Shown here piece by piece: positions 48,249 to 57,184 of a stretch of DNA of 64,000 nt. The stretch lies in assembly GCF_013376005.1 (NCBI RefSeq), contig NZ_JABMJK010000010.1, forward strand, positions 186,001 through 250,000, in the 5' to 3' direction. Position 1 is the stretch's first letter; each line of letters begins with the position of its first letter. The notes below the pieces were generated by a model. That model saw only the letters and a list, made by a program, of their open reading frames with translations. It had not been told where the DNA came from and made no database searches. The position numbers and the translations under genes are program-made. The DNA comes from Duganella sp. SG902 (GTDB taxonomy: Bacteria; Pseudomonadota; Gammaproteobacteria; Burkholderiales; Burkholderiaceae_D).

Positions 48249-50041
48249 GCGCGCCCTCGCCCACCCAACTGGCCGGCACGCTGGCGGCGGCGGTCATCAG
48301 CGCCGGCGGCCAGCCGCTCGACAGCACCTACCAAGTGATCTCGGTCGAGGTCTGGCACGGCGTCAACAAGATGCCCAGGGCGCGGCTGGTGATTTCCGAC
48401 GGCAGCCCGGATCAAGCCACCTTCCCCATCAGCGAAACCAGGACCCTGATACCGGGCGTGGCGCTGACCATCGCGCTGGGCTATGACGGCGAGCAGAGCC
48501 AGGTGTTTTCCGGCGTCATCCATCAGCAGGGCTTGCAGATCAGCCGCGACGGGCCGTCGCGCCTGGTGGTGGAAGCCACCGACCCGGCAATGGTGATGAC
48601 GCTGGCCCGCAAGAACGCGATCTTCAACCAGCTCAGCGACAGCGACCTGATCAAGAAGCTGATCGGCGGCGCCGGCCTGGGCGCCACGGTGGAGGCGACC
48701 ACGGCGATACAGCCCTCGGTGGTGCAGTTCTACTGCTCGGACTGGGACTTGATGCTGATGCGCGCGCAATTGAACGGCATGGTGGTGGCGGTGGCCGGCG
48801 GCAAGGTCAAGGTCGGCGTGCCCGACACCGCCGCCGCGCCGGTGCTGGCGCTGACCTACGGCAGTTCGATCCTCGATTTCCACGCCGACATGGACGCCAG
48901 CACGCAGTACGCCGCCGGCGCCATCCAGAGCGTCGCCTGGGACGCGGCGGCCCAGGCGCTGGCCACCTCCGGCAAGGCCAGCACCGGCGTCACCGCGCCG
49001 GGCGACCTGGGCTTCGACGACCTGGCCGGGGTGTTCGGCGTCAAGCAGCACCTGCAGCAAACCGGCGCCACGCTCGACCAGGCCGGGCTGACCGCCTGGT
49101 CGTCGGCCGAGCTGACCAAGAACTGCCTGGCCAAGATCCGCGGCGAGGTGCGTTTCCAGGGCTGCGCGCTGGCCGTGCCGGGCGCCATGGTGACACTGGC
49201 CGGGCTGGGTGGACGGTTCAATGGCAACGCCTATCTGTCGGCGGTCCGCCATACCTTCGAGGACGGCTGGTGGACCACCAGCGGCACGATCGGCCTGTCA
49301 CCGGACTGGTTCGCCGCCAGCGCGCCGCGGATCCAGGCGCCGCCGGCCGCCGGCCAGCTGCCGGCGGCGACGCTGCAGACCGGCATCGTGCTGAAAGTCG
49401 ACGCCGACCCCGACGGCGAATTCCGCGTCCAGCTGCGGCTGCCGCTGTTGCAGGCCGGGGAGCTGGGCGTCTGGGCCCGGCTCGGCAGCACCTATGCATC
49501 GACCGGCGTCGGCGCGGTCTTCTATCCCGAAGTCGGCGACGAGGTGGTGGTGGCGTTTCTCAACGGCGACCCAAGGGCGCCGGTCATCATCGGCGCGCTC
49601 TACAGCAAAAAGCACGCGCCGCCGGCGCCGCCCGACGCCAGGAACAGCCGCAAGACCATCATGACACGCGCCAAATTGCGGGTCGATTTCCTCGACGAGG
49701 AGCAAGCCATCGAAATCGCCACCGACCAGCAGCAAAGCATCCGTATCGACGACAAGAATGGCACGCTGGTCGTCAAGGACAAGAATGGCAACAGCATCAA
49801 ACTAGGCGCCGATGGCGTGCTGATCGACAGCGCCGGCAAGCTCGCCATCAGCGCCAAGGGCGACCTCACGCTGCAGGCCCAGGGCAAGCTGGCGCTCAAC
49901 GGCGGCGCCGGCGTCACGCTTGCCGGCGCCAGCATCAGCGCCAAGGCCGACACCAGCTTCGCCGCCTCCGGCGCGACCGAGGCCAAGCTCACCTCCAGCG
50001 CCATGGTGACCGTCAAGGGCGCCATGGTCATGATTAACTAA
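48245..50041 (+). CDS. VgrG-like central spike protein (Afp8/Pvc8)
   Basis: A 598-residue spike protein. The gp27-like hub takes up about residues 1-370 (STYQVISVEVWHGVNKMPRARLVISDG...). An OB/gp5-like domain follows (ILKVDADPDGEFRVQLRLPLL, ARLGSTYASTGVGAVFYPEVGDEVVVAFLNGDPRAPVIIGALYS). The final 110 residues are a repetitive beta-helix needle (IRIDDKNGTLVVKDKNGNSIKLGADGVLI). It trimerises at the particle tip below the tube. Its start overlaps the previous stop by four bases. Confidence 0.95.
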   Translation: MSAPSPTQLAGTLAAAVISAGGQPLDSTYQVISVEVWHGVNKMPRARLVISDGSPDQATFPISETRTLIPGVALTIALGYDGEQSQVFSGVIHQQGLQISRDGPSRLVVEATDPAMVMTLARKNAIFNQLSDSDLIKKLIGGAGLGATVEATTAIQPSVVQFYCSDWDLMLMRAQLNGMVVAVAGGKVKVGVPDTAAAPVLALTYGSSILDFHADMDASTQYAAGAIQSVAWDAAAQALATSGKASTGVTAPGDLGFDDLAGVFGVKQHLQQTGATLDQAGLTAWSSAELTKNCLAKIRGEVRFQGCALAVPGAMVTLAGLGGRFNGNAYLSAVRHTFEDGWWTTSGTIGLSPDWFAASAPRIQAPPAAGQLPAATLQTGIVLKVDADPDGEFRVQLRLPLLQAGELGVWARLGSTYASTGVGAVFYPEVGDEVVVAFLNGDPRAPVIIGALYSKKHAPPAPPDARNSRKTIMTRAKLRVDFLDEEQAIEIATDQQQSIRIDDKNGTLVVKDKNGNSIKLGADGVLIDSAGKLAISAKGDLTLQAQGKLALNGGAGVTLAGASISAKADTSFAASGATEAKLTSSAMVTVKGAMVMIN

Positions 50042-50064
50042 CGCACGCTCGCACAGGAACCGCC

Positions 50065-50364
50065 ATGCCCCCTGCCGCCCGCCAGACCGACCTTCATGTA
50101 TGCCCGATGGTGACGCCCGGCCTGCCGCCGATACCGCACGTTGGCGGCCCGATCACCGGACCGGGCTGCCCCACCGTGATGATCGGCGGCCTGCCGGCCG
50201 CCGGGCTGGGCGACCTGTGCGTCTGCGTCGGCCCGCCGGACACCATCGTCAAGGGCTCGGCCACGGTCAAGATCGGCGGCCGGCCGGCGGCGCGCATGGG
50301 CGACAGCTGCGCGCATGGCGGCAGCATCGCCATCGGCCTGCCCACCGTGATGATCGGCGGCTGA
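50065..50364 (+). CDS. PAAR-repeat spike tip protein (Afp10 position)
   Basis: A 99-residue PAAR protein: repeated GxP-x-V-x-IGG/GGxPAA motifs (PTVMIGGLPAAGLGD, TVKIGGRPAARMGDSC, PTVMIGG) and Cys/His zinc ligands (HVCP, CAHGG). It forms the sharp tip on the spike trimer. AGGAA precedes the start. It comes before gp25 here, the reverse of the Afp order. Confidence 0.95.
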   Translation: MPPAARQTDLHVCPMVTPGLPPIPHVGGPITGPGCPTVMIGGLPAAGLGDLCVCVGPPDTIVKGSATVKIGGRPAARMGDSCAHGGSIAIGLPTVMIGG

Positions 50365-50367
50365 GCG

Positions 50368-50793
50368 ATGAGCGCCGATTCCATCGCCTTCCTCGGGGCC
50401 GGATGGGCTTTCCCCCCCTCCTTCGACCGGCAGCGCGCGAGCGTCAACCTGTCCAGCGCCGAGACCAACATCAAGCAATGCCTGCGGGTGCTGATGGCGA
50501 CCAGCATCGGCGAACGGCTGATGCTGGCCGGCTACGGCACCGATCTCGGCACGCGGGTGTTCGAGCAACTGACCACCACCATGGCCAATGACCTGCGCAG
50601 CAACCTGGAGCTGGCCATCCTGCGCTGGGAGCCGCGCATCGACGTCAACGCCATCGAGCTCAGCGAAATGTCGCCGCTGGAGGGCCGCCTGACCATCATG
50701 ATCGATTTCACCGTGCGCCAGACCAACTCGCGCAACAACCTGGTCTTCCCGTTCTATCTGAACGAGGCGACGCTTCCGCTGCCGGCGCCATGA
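50368..50793 (+). CDS. GPW/gp25 baseplate wedge protein (Afp9)
   Basis: A 141-residue gp25-family protein: DRQRASVNLSSAETNIKQCLRVLMATSIGERLMLAGYGTDL and LRSNLELAILRWEPRIDVNAIEL contain the conserved E-R-(V/L)-M-x-P/A-x-[YF]G region that nucleates the sheath on the baseplate. It starts three bases after the PAAR gene and overlaps the next gene by four bases. Confidence 0.94.
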   Translation: MSADSIAFLGAGWAFPPSFDRQRASVNLSSAETNIKQCLRVLMATSIGERLMLAGYGTDLGTRVFEQLTTTMANDLRSNLELAILRWEPRIDVNAIELSEMSPLEGRLTIMIDFTVRQTNSRNNLVFPFYLNEATLPLPAP

Positions 50794-53700
50794 CCCGCCA
50801 TACCGCACTGAATCACGCGCTGAGCCAGGCCCGGCGCGCGCGCCAGACGCCGGCGCCGGCCAGCGTCGCGGTCGACGGCCGCACTCTGGCCGAGGTGCTG
50901 GGCTTCGCCGCCGAGTACGGCGCGCTGGTGCGCTTCTACGACCTGGCCGACCAGCCCGACGGCGATTGGTCGGCCTTCTTCCGCGCGGCCCCCAGCGTCG
51001 GCCTGGCGCTGCAGGCCGGACTGGACCTGGCCGACATCGAGGCCGAGCTCGATCTGCTGCTGCGGGCCTTGCGCCAGGCCGACGACGCCGCGCCGCGGTT
51101 GCGGCACTGGAACGTGCTGAGCCGTGTGGTGTCCCGCCTGAGCACCGTGCTGCAGCGGGACGACGCCGGCTACAGCGACCTCGGCCAAGCGCTGGCGGGG
51201 CTGGCGGCCGCCGCGCACGACGCCGAGCTGAGCGAACCCGCGCAACGGCTGGCCTACCACCTCGGCTATCACCTGGGCCCTGACCAGGCCGAGCAGCGCC
51301 TGCGGCGCGCCAGCGACAGCTGGCTGCAACAGCTGTGCGAGCTGATCGAGGCGCTGCTGGCCGCCCTGCTGCTGGCGTTGGCGCTGCTGCGCGAGGCCGC
51401 CATCGAGGCGCTGGCGCCGGCGCTGCGCGACCAGCGGCACGCGCCGCAGGCCGGCCTGTGGGCCGCCTTCGCCCAATTGTTCGCCCACGCCCAGGCCAGC
51501 CTGAATGTCTTTCCGCGGCGTCTGCTGGCGTTCTACCAGAACGGCGTGCTGCGCCAGGATGCTGCGGCGGCGCAGCCCGATCACCTGGTGCTGCTGTTCA
51601 CGCCGGAAGACGGCGCCAGCGACGTGCCCGTGCCGGCCGGCACGCAATTCCCGGCCGGCGCCGACGCCGCCGGCGCCACCGTGCTGTATGCGCTCGACCG
51701 CGGCCTGGCGGTGCAGGCCACCACGCTGGCCGCGCTGCGCACCATCACCCTCAGCACCCGGCCGGTGGCGCCCGGGGTGTCGCCGGTGCCTGCCCAGCTG
51801 TTCAGCGCAAGCGTGCGGCTGTCCTCCCAGCCGCCGTTGATCGCCACGCCGTTACCGTTGTTTGGCGACACCAACGGCGCTGCGCCAGACGGCAAGGCCA
51901 GCCTGGGCTTCGCGGTCGCCAGCGATTGCCTGATGCTGGCGGGCGGCGTGCGCCATGTCGAGCTGCGCCTGGACGTCTCGGCGGCAAGCTATGCGCAGCT
52001 GGCGCCGATGCTGGCCGCCATCGGCCAGCAGGCCGGCGGCATGAGCGCGCAAGTGGTGCTGGCGCAGTTGCTCGAAACAGGCTTCACGCTGCGCTATTCC
52101 AGCACGGACGGCTGGGTCACCGTCACGAGCTACCAGGTGACGCCGCCGGACGACGACCAGGCCGCGTACCGGCTCTCGTTTCGTCTCGACCACGACGCCG
52201 CGCCGTGCCGCGCCTACCTCCAACCGTCGCAGCCCGCCCCCGGCGCCACCGGCCCGTATGCCGACACACCAACGCTGCAGGCGCTGCTGAACCAGGACAT
52301 GGTCAGCCTGTCGGTGCCGGGCAGCCACCGCGTCGCCGAACTGTATCCCTATGCGGTGCTGTCCGGCCTCAGCCTGGACGGGTTGGCGCTGCGGGTTTGC
52401 GTCGACGGCTTGGCCGAGCTCGGCCTGTCCGGGCCCGCCGGGCCGCTGGACGGCAGCGCACCCTTCGCCCTGTTTGGCTCGCCGCCAGTGCAATACGCGG
52501 CGTTGCGCCTCAGTGCGCCCGAGCTGTTTTGCAAGCGCCTGTCCAGCTTCGCCCTGTCGATCGGCTGGAACGGGCTGCCGGCCAGCAGCAAGGGCTTCGA
52601 CGACTATTACCAGGGCTACCGCATCGACGCCGATGGCAAGCCGGTCGAGCCGCCCGCCAAGCTGTTCTCGAACACCATCTTCACCGCCGGTGTCGAGGTC
52701 GTCAATCCCGGCAGCTGGCGTTTGCCGACTGGCGCGCCATATCAATCGCTGTTCCAGACCGAGGACGACGGCACCACGCTGCTGGCGCGCACGGTCCTGC
52801 ACTTGCCGGTGCTGGCGCACTCGCCAGGCGACTATTATGATCCGGCCAGCAGCGCCATCGAGCTCCGGCTGGAAACCCCGGCGTATGCGTTTGGCGAGGT
52901 GCTGTACGCGCCGAACGTCATGGCCGCGTCGCTGCAGCTGACCGCGACCGCCGCCGCCTGCGCGGCCGCCTGCGGTCATCCCGAGCAGATCGAGCAGGAG
53001 CGGCACGGGCGGATTGCGCAGGAGACGCCGTCCACCTGCGTCCAGGAATGCATCGCCAAGGCCAACATCAGCTTCCCCAACGCCCCCTGGCTGCCGATGG
53101 CGCAGGACGCGCGGGTCAGCTATAGCGCGCATGACAACGCGCCGGCTTTTTCACATCTGTGCCCCTTCGACGAGATCGTCACGCCGGCATGGCCGCCGGG
53201 CCAGGTCGTGCCACTGCTGGCGCCTGTCGCCGGCGCCGGCGCGCTGTATCTCGAACTGACACCAGCGCCGCGTTCGCTCAGCCTGTTCTTCGAGCTGGCG
53301 CCGGGCGCCGCCGGCTGGTCCGGCGGCACGCCCGCGCCGCAGTGGGCGCAGGCGCTGGACGGCGGCTGGCAGCCGTGCGCGCCGCTGGAAGACAGCACCG
53401 GCGGACTGCGCCAGTCCGGCATCGTGCGGCTGGCGTTGGCGCCGTCCGCCGGCCCGCTGCGCCTGCGAATCGCCGTCGCCAGCGAACCGTCGCGCTTTCC
53501 GCTGCTGGCGCAGGTGGCGCCCAACGCCGCCGGCGCGACCTGGCAGGCGGGCGGCGCCGAACGCCTGTCGACCCCGCTGGCGGCCGGGACCATCACCGCG
53601 CCGCTGGCGCCACTGGCCGGAATCGGCGCGGTCGCGCAGCCCTTGCCATCGCATGGCGGCCGCGCGCGGCTGACCGGCCCGGCCTTCGACCAGTGGCTGG

Positions 53701-54287
53701 CCGAGCGTCTGCGCCACAAGGATTACGCGTTGCAGGCATGGGACTACGCCAGCCTGGTGCTGGCGGCATTTCCCACCCTGTGGCAAGCCGGCGTGGTGGC
53801 CGCCAGCGACGGCCATCGCGACCGGGCGCCGGGTCATGTCTGGATCATCGCGGTGCCAGGCCCGCACGTGGCCAGCGGCGCCGATGCCACCACGCCCACC
53901 AGTCCGGCCCAGACGCTGGACGACATCGCCGCCTTCCTGGCCCCGCGCGTCGGACCGTGTGTCCAGCTGACAGTGACCAATCCGCCGTACACACGGCTGC
54001 GGGTGGAGGCCGAACTGCGCTTCAACGCCGGCCAGACGGCCGAGGCCTGCATCGCCCGCTTGAACCGGGAGCTCATCGACTTTCTGTCGCCATGGCCGCC
54101 GGAGGCGTCGCCGGCGCGGCCGGACAACTACTACACGCGCCAGGCCGTGATGAACTTCGTCCGGCAACGGCCTTATGTGCGCGCGATCCTGTCGCTGAAG
54201 CTGTGTCCCGAGGCCGGCGGCAGCAGAGCCGGACGGCGCTATTTCACTTCCGCCCTGGCCCACGACTTGCGCGGAGGCGCGACATGA
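50790..54287 (+). CDS. Large baseplate protein, Afp11-like (J/gp6 type)
   Basis: A 1165-residue baseplate protein. An N-terminal helical region (to about residue 260) is followed by beta-rich domains (HLVLLFTPEDGASDVPVPAGTQFPAG is the start of the J-like part). Near the C-terminus is LTVTNPPYTRLRVEAELRFNAGQTAEACIARLNRELIDFLSPWPP, matching gp6/J-like wedge tails. A Cys-rich patch near residue 725 (CAAACGHPEQIEQE) is unusual. It should form the wedge ring with the next protein. The overlaps at both ends show tight coupling. Confidence 0.88.
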   Translation: MTRHTALNHALSQARRARQTPAPASVAVDGRTLAEVLGFAAEYGALVRFYDLADQPDGDWSAFFRAAPSVGLALQAGLDLADIEAELDLLLRALRQADDAAPRLRHWNVLSRVVSRLSTVLQRDDAGYSDLGQALAGLAAAAHDAELSEPAQRLAYHLGYHLGPDQAEQRLRRASDSWLQQLCELIEALLAALLLALALLREAAIEALAPALRDQRHAPQAGLWAAFAQLFAHAQASLNVFPRRLLAFYQNGVLRQDAAAAQPDHLVLLFTPEDGASDVPVPAGTQFPAGADAAGATVLYALDRGLAVQATTLAALRTITLSTRPVAPGVSPVPAQLFSASVRLSSQPPLIATPLPLFGDTNGAAPDGKASLGFAVASDCLMLAGGVRHVELRLDVSAASYAQLAPMLAAIGQQAGGMSAQVVLAQLLETGFTLRYSSTDGWVTVTSYQVTPPDDDQAAYRLSFRLDHDAAPCRAYLQPSQPAPGATGPYADTPTLQALLNQDMVSLSVPGSHRVAELYPYAVLSGLSLDGLALRVCVDGLAELGLSGPAGPLDGSAPFALFGSPPVQYAALRLSAPELFCKRLSSFALSIGWNGLPASSKGFDDYYQGYRIDADGKPVEPPAKLFSNTIFTAGVEVVNPGSWRLPTGAPYQSLFQTEDDGTTLLARTVLHLPVLAHSPGDYYDPASSAIELRLETPAYAFGEVLYAPNVMAASLQLTATAAACAAACGHPEQIEQERHGRIAQETPSTCVQECIAKANISFPNAPWLPMAQDARVSYSAHDNAPAFSHLCPFDEIVTPAWPPGQVVPLLAPVAGAGALYLELTPAPRSLSLFFELAPGAAGWSGGTPAPQWAQALDGGWQPCAPLEDSTGGLRQSGIVRLALAPSAGPLRLRIAVASEPSRFPLLAQVAPNAAGATWQAGGAERLSTPLAAGTITAPLAPLAGIGAVAQPLPSHGGRARLTGPAFDQWLAERLRHKDYALQAWDYASLVLAAFPTLWQAGVVAASDGHRDRAPGHVWIIAVPGPHVASGADATTPTSPAQTLDDIAAFLAPRVGPCVQLTVTNPPYTRLRVEAELRFNAGQTAEACIARLNRELIDFLSPWPPEASPARPDNYYTRQAVMNFVRQRPYVRAILSLKLCPEAGGSRAGRRYFTSALAHDLRGGAT

Positions 54288-57184
54288 ACCCGACTATCAA
54301 TCCCGACGCCCGCACGCTGTCGCGCGCCGCGCCAGAGGACATCGCGCTCGACTACACCAAGCTGCTGGCCGAGGGCATCGCCCTGGTGCAGCAACTGTCG
54401 GGCGATGTCTGGACCAATTTCAATTACTCGGATCCGGGCGTCACCATCCTTGAACAGCTCTGCTACGCGCTGACCGAACTGGCCTACCGTGCCGGCTTCG
54501 CGGTCGAGGACCTGCTGGGCGCCCCGGACAGTGGCGAAGTGCTGCTGGACCAGCACGGACTCTACCCCGCCCCGGCGATCATGCCGGTCAATCCGGTGAC
54601 GCCGGACGACTGGCGCCGCCTGGTGATCGACCGCGTGCCGGCGGTGGCGAACATCTGGTTCACGCCGCTACCGGCGGCCACCGGCGCCGAGAACAGCGGC
54701 CTGTACCGCATAGACGTGCTGGCCCGGGCCACGCCCTGCGACTGCGCGCCGTTCGACGACGGCGACCGGCTGCTGACGTCGGTGCTCGACTGCTACAGCG
54801 CGCACCGCGGCCTGGCCGAGGACGTCGACGCCTGCCGCGTGCTGGTCCCCTTGCCGGCGCACGTCGGCGCCGACGTCTATCTCGACGCCGACAGCGATCC
54901 CGAGACAGTCATGGCGCGCTTGCTGTTCGTGCTGGGCATGGCGCTGGCGCCGGAACCACGGCGCAGCGCGCTGCAACCGCTGCTGGACGCCGGCCTGTCC
55001 AGCGCCGATATCTTCCGTGGCCCGCTGATGCTGCACGGCTTTATCGCCGACAGCGAACTCACGCCGCGCGTCACCACCGTGGCGGTCAACGACCTGCTGG
55101 CGGCTATGCTCGACGTGGACGGCGTGCTCATGGTGGAATCGCTGTCCTTGCTGGTCGGCGAGCCGGCGCAAACCTACCGCGGCGGCCAGGAATGTCCGGT
55201 GCCCGACGGCTACATCCTGCAATTGCAACCGGTATGGCGCGCCGGCCAGGGCGCGCTGCGGCTGCTGCGGGATGGCGTGGTGTGCACACCCAGCGGCGTC
55301 AAGGTGCGGCGGCGGCTGGAGCGCGCCTGGGCCGAACAGCGCCGCACCTATCCGCTGGGGCAGCAATACCGCGACGCCTATCCGGCGCCGGTCGGGCGGG
55401 CGTTGCCGCTGGCGGCGTACACGTCGGTCCAGAACCAGTTTCCAAGAGTGTACGGCATCGGTTCCGACGGGCTGCCGGGCGAAGCCGGCGTGGCCCGCAA
55501 GGCCCAGGCCAGGCAACTCAAAGGCTACCTGATGGCGGCCGACCAGTTGATGGCCAACTATTGCAGCCAGCTGGCGTTCGTGCGCCAGCTATTTTCCATC
55601 GAAGCCGGCGGCAAGCATACCTACGCCTGGCAGTCGCTGCGCGAGATCGTCGCGGACAGCGCGCCGTTGCTCCACGCCGACTACGAACAGCGGCTGGCCG
55701 CGCTGGTCGGCAGCCATGATCCGGTGGCCGCACGACAATCGGCGGTGCTCGACTTCCTGTTGTCGCTCTACGCCGCGTCACTGGACGCGCCGGCCGGCGT
55801 CCGCGGGCTGCCGGCATCCCGGCAAGCGGCCGTGCTCCAGGCCAAACGGACGCTGCTGACGCGGATGGTAGCCGCCACCCGTGACCGCGGCCGTGGTTTC
55901 GACTACCGGCACGGGGGCCACCACCACGATGGCGCCGGCCTGGAAATTCGCTGCCAAGTCGAATTGGCCCTGGCCGGCCTGGAGGATGGTGTGGACGAGG
56001 CCGAGGAAAACCCGGCGTCCGGGCTGTCGCCGCGTCTGGTGATTGTTGAATGGATACTGCTGCGCTACGCCGCCGAGCACGATGAACAGCCGCCACCACC
56101 AATGGCCGATGCATTCCGTTGTCGTATCAGCGTTGTCCTGCCCGCGCCACAGCGCGACGACGACGCGGCCAATGCGGCGTGGCGCGACCAGGTGTACGCG
56201 ATCGTGCGCGCCAACACCCCCGCGCACCTGGTGATCGACGCCTGCTTCCTTGACCACCACCAGCTGCGGCATTTCCATCGGCTGCATGAGGAATGGCGGC
56301 GGGCGCTGCGCGCTGGCACGGCGGCGCAGCGGCGCCGGACCAGCCGCGATCTGGCGCACTTCCTGCAGCCGGCAACGTTGGCCGCCGCGCTGGCGCCGCA
56401 GCCAGTGGACGACGACGCGGAGATACCGCTGCTGCTGACGTTGGCGCCGTCGCCGCCGGCCGCCGGCGCCAGCCGGCAACCGCCACCGGCGGCCGCCTCA
56501 AGCCGGTCGCCCGACCGCGCACCGGCCGGGGCCAGCGGCGCCAACCTGCAGCACAAGCTGAGCGACGGTGCCGCCGCACACTACGCCGCCAAGGGCTTCG
56601 CGTTCGTCATTCGCGATGTCGGCCATCCCCACACCGCCATTGCCGACCTGCTCGACGCAACGGAAGTGCGCGAGATTCTGGCGGCTAAACTGGCGCTGAT
56701 GCTGCGACAGTCGCTGTCGCCCGTGGGACCGCCCCTGGATGCTGAATCCGGCACGCGATGCGCGCGCCATGCGGTCGAGCAAGCGCAGTCGGCGGGCGTT
56801 CCCGAGGGCGTTACCATCTGGCTCGACCTGCGGGAGGAACCGGAAAATACCGCGCCGGACGACCTGCTGGCCTTTTGCCAGGCCTGGCATGCGTCCGTCG
56901 AAATCGCCGGCTATCTTCCAGGTTTGCGCCCGCCGTCATTCGCCGACGCCGGGTTTTACGCACGATTGTCGTTTTCACTCGTGTATTGGCGCGCCGCCAG
57001 TGTCTGCGCCCGGTTGCCGGCGCGCGGCGCCTGTCTGATCACAGCAGCCGGCAGCAATTACGCGCTGGCGGGCATTCGCTACGACTGGACCTATGTCCAG
57101 GCCGATGAACTCGGGCTGACGCCCGCCTGGCTGCAACCGCGCAGCCTCACGCCTGAAGGCCACCGCCATGCCGATCCACGATGA
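54284..57184 (+). CDS. Large baseplate wedge protein, Afp12-like
   Basis: A 966-residue protein. The N-terminal DYTKLLAEGIALVQQLSGDVWTNFNYSDPGVTILEQLCYALTELAYRAGF is the hallmark of Afp12/Pvc12, the second wedge subunit. A variable, Pro/Ala-rich linker (about residues 720-760) precedes a C-terminal domain. It overlaps the preceding gene by four bases (ATGA) and the payload-like gene by 17 bases. Confidence 0.88.
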   Translation: MNPTINPDARTLSRAAPEDIALDYTKLLAEGIALVQQLSGDVWTNFNYSDPGVTILEQLCYALTELAYRAGFAVEDLLGAPDSGEVLLDQHGLYPAPAIMPVNPVTPDDWRRLVIDRVPAVANIWFTPLPAATGAENSGLYRIDVLARATPCDCAPFDDGDRLLTSVLDCYSAHRGLAEDVDACRVLVPLPAHVGADVYLDADSDPETVMARLLFVLGMALAPEPRRSALQPLLDAGLSSADIFRGPLMLHGFIADSELTPRVTTVAVNDLLAAMLDVDGVLMVESLSLLVGEPAQTYRGGQECPVPDGYILQLQPVWRAGQGALRLLRDGVVCTPSGVKVRRRLERAWAEQRRTYPLGQQYRDAYPAPVGRALPLAAYTSVQNQFPRVYGIGSDGLPGEAGVARKAQARQLKGYLMAADQLMANYCSQLAFVRQLFSIEAGGKHTYAWQSLREIVADSAPLLHADYEQRLAALVGSHDPVAARQSAVLDFLLSLYAASLDAPAGVRGLPASRQAAVLQAKRTLLTRMVAATRDRGRGFDYRHGGHHHDGAGLEIRCQVELALAGLEDGVDEAEENPASGLSPRLVIVEWILLRYAAEHDEQPPPPMADAFRCRISVVLPAPQRDDDAANAAWRDQVYAIVRANTPAHLVIDACFLDHHQLRHFHRLHEEWRRALRAGTAAQRRRTSRDLAHFLQPATLAAALAPQPVDDDAEIPLLLTLAPSPPAAGASRQPPPAAASSRSPDRAPAGASGANLQHKLSDGAAAHYAAKGFAFVIRDVGHPHTAIADLLDATEVREILAAKLALMLRQSLSPVGPPLDAESGTRCARHAVEQAQSAGVPEGVTIWLDLREEPENTAPDDLLAFCQAWHASVEIAGYLPGLRPPSFADAGFYARLSFSLVYWRAASVCARLPARGACLITAAGSNYALAGIRYDWTYVQADELGLTPAWLQPRSLTPEGHRHADPR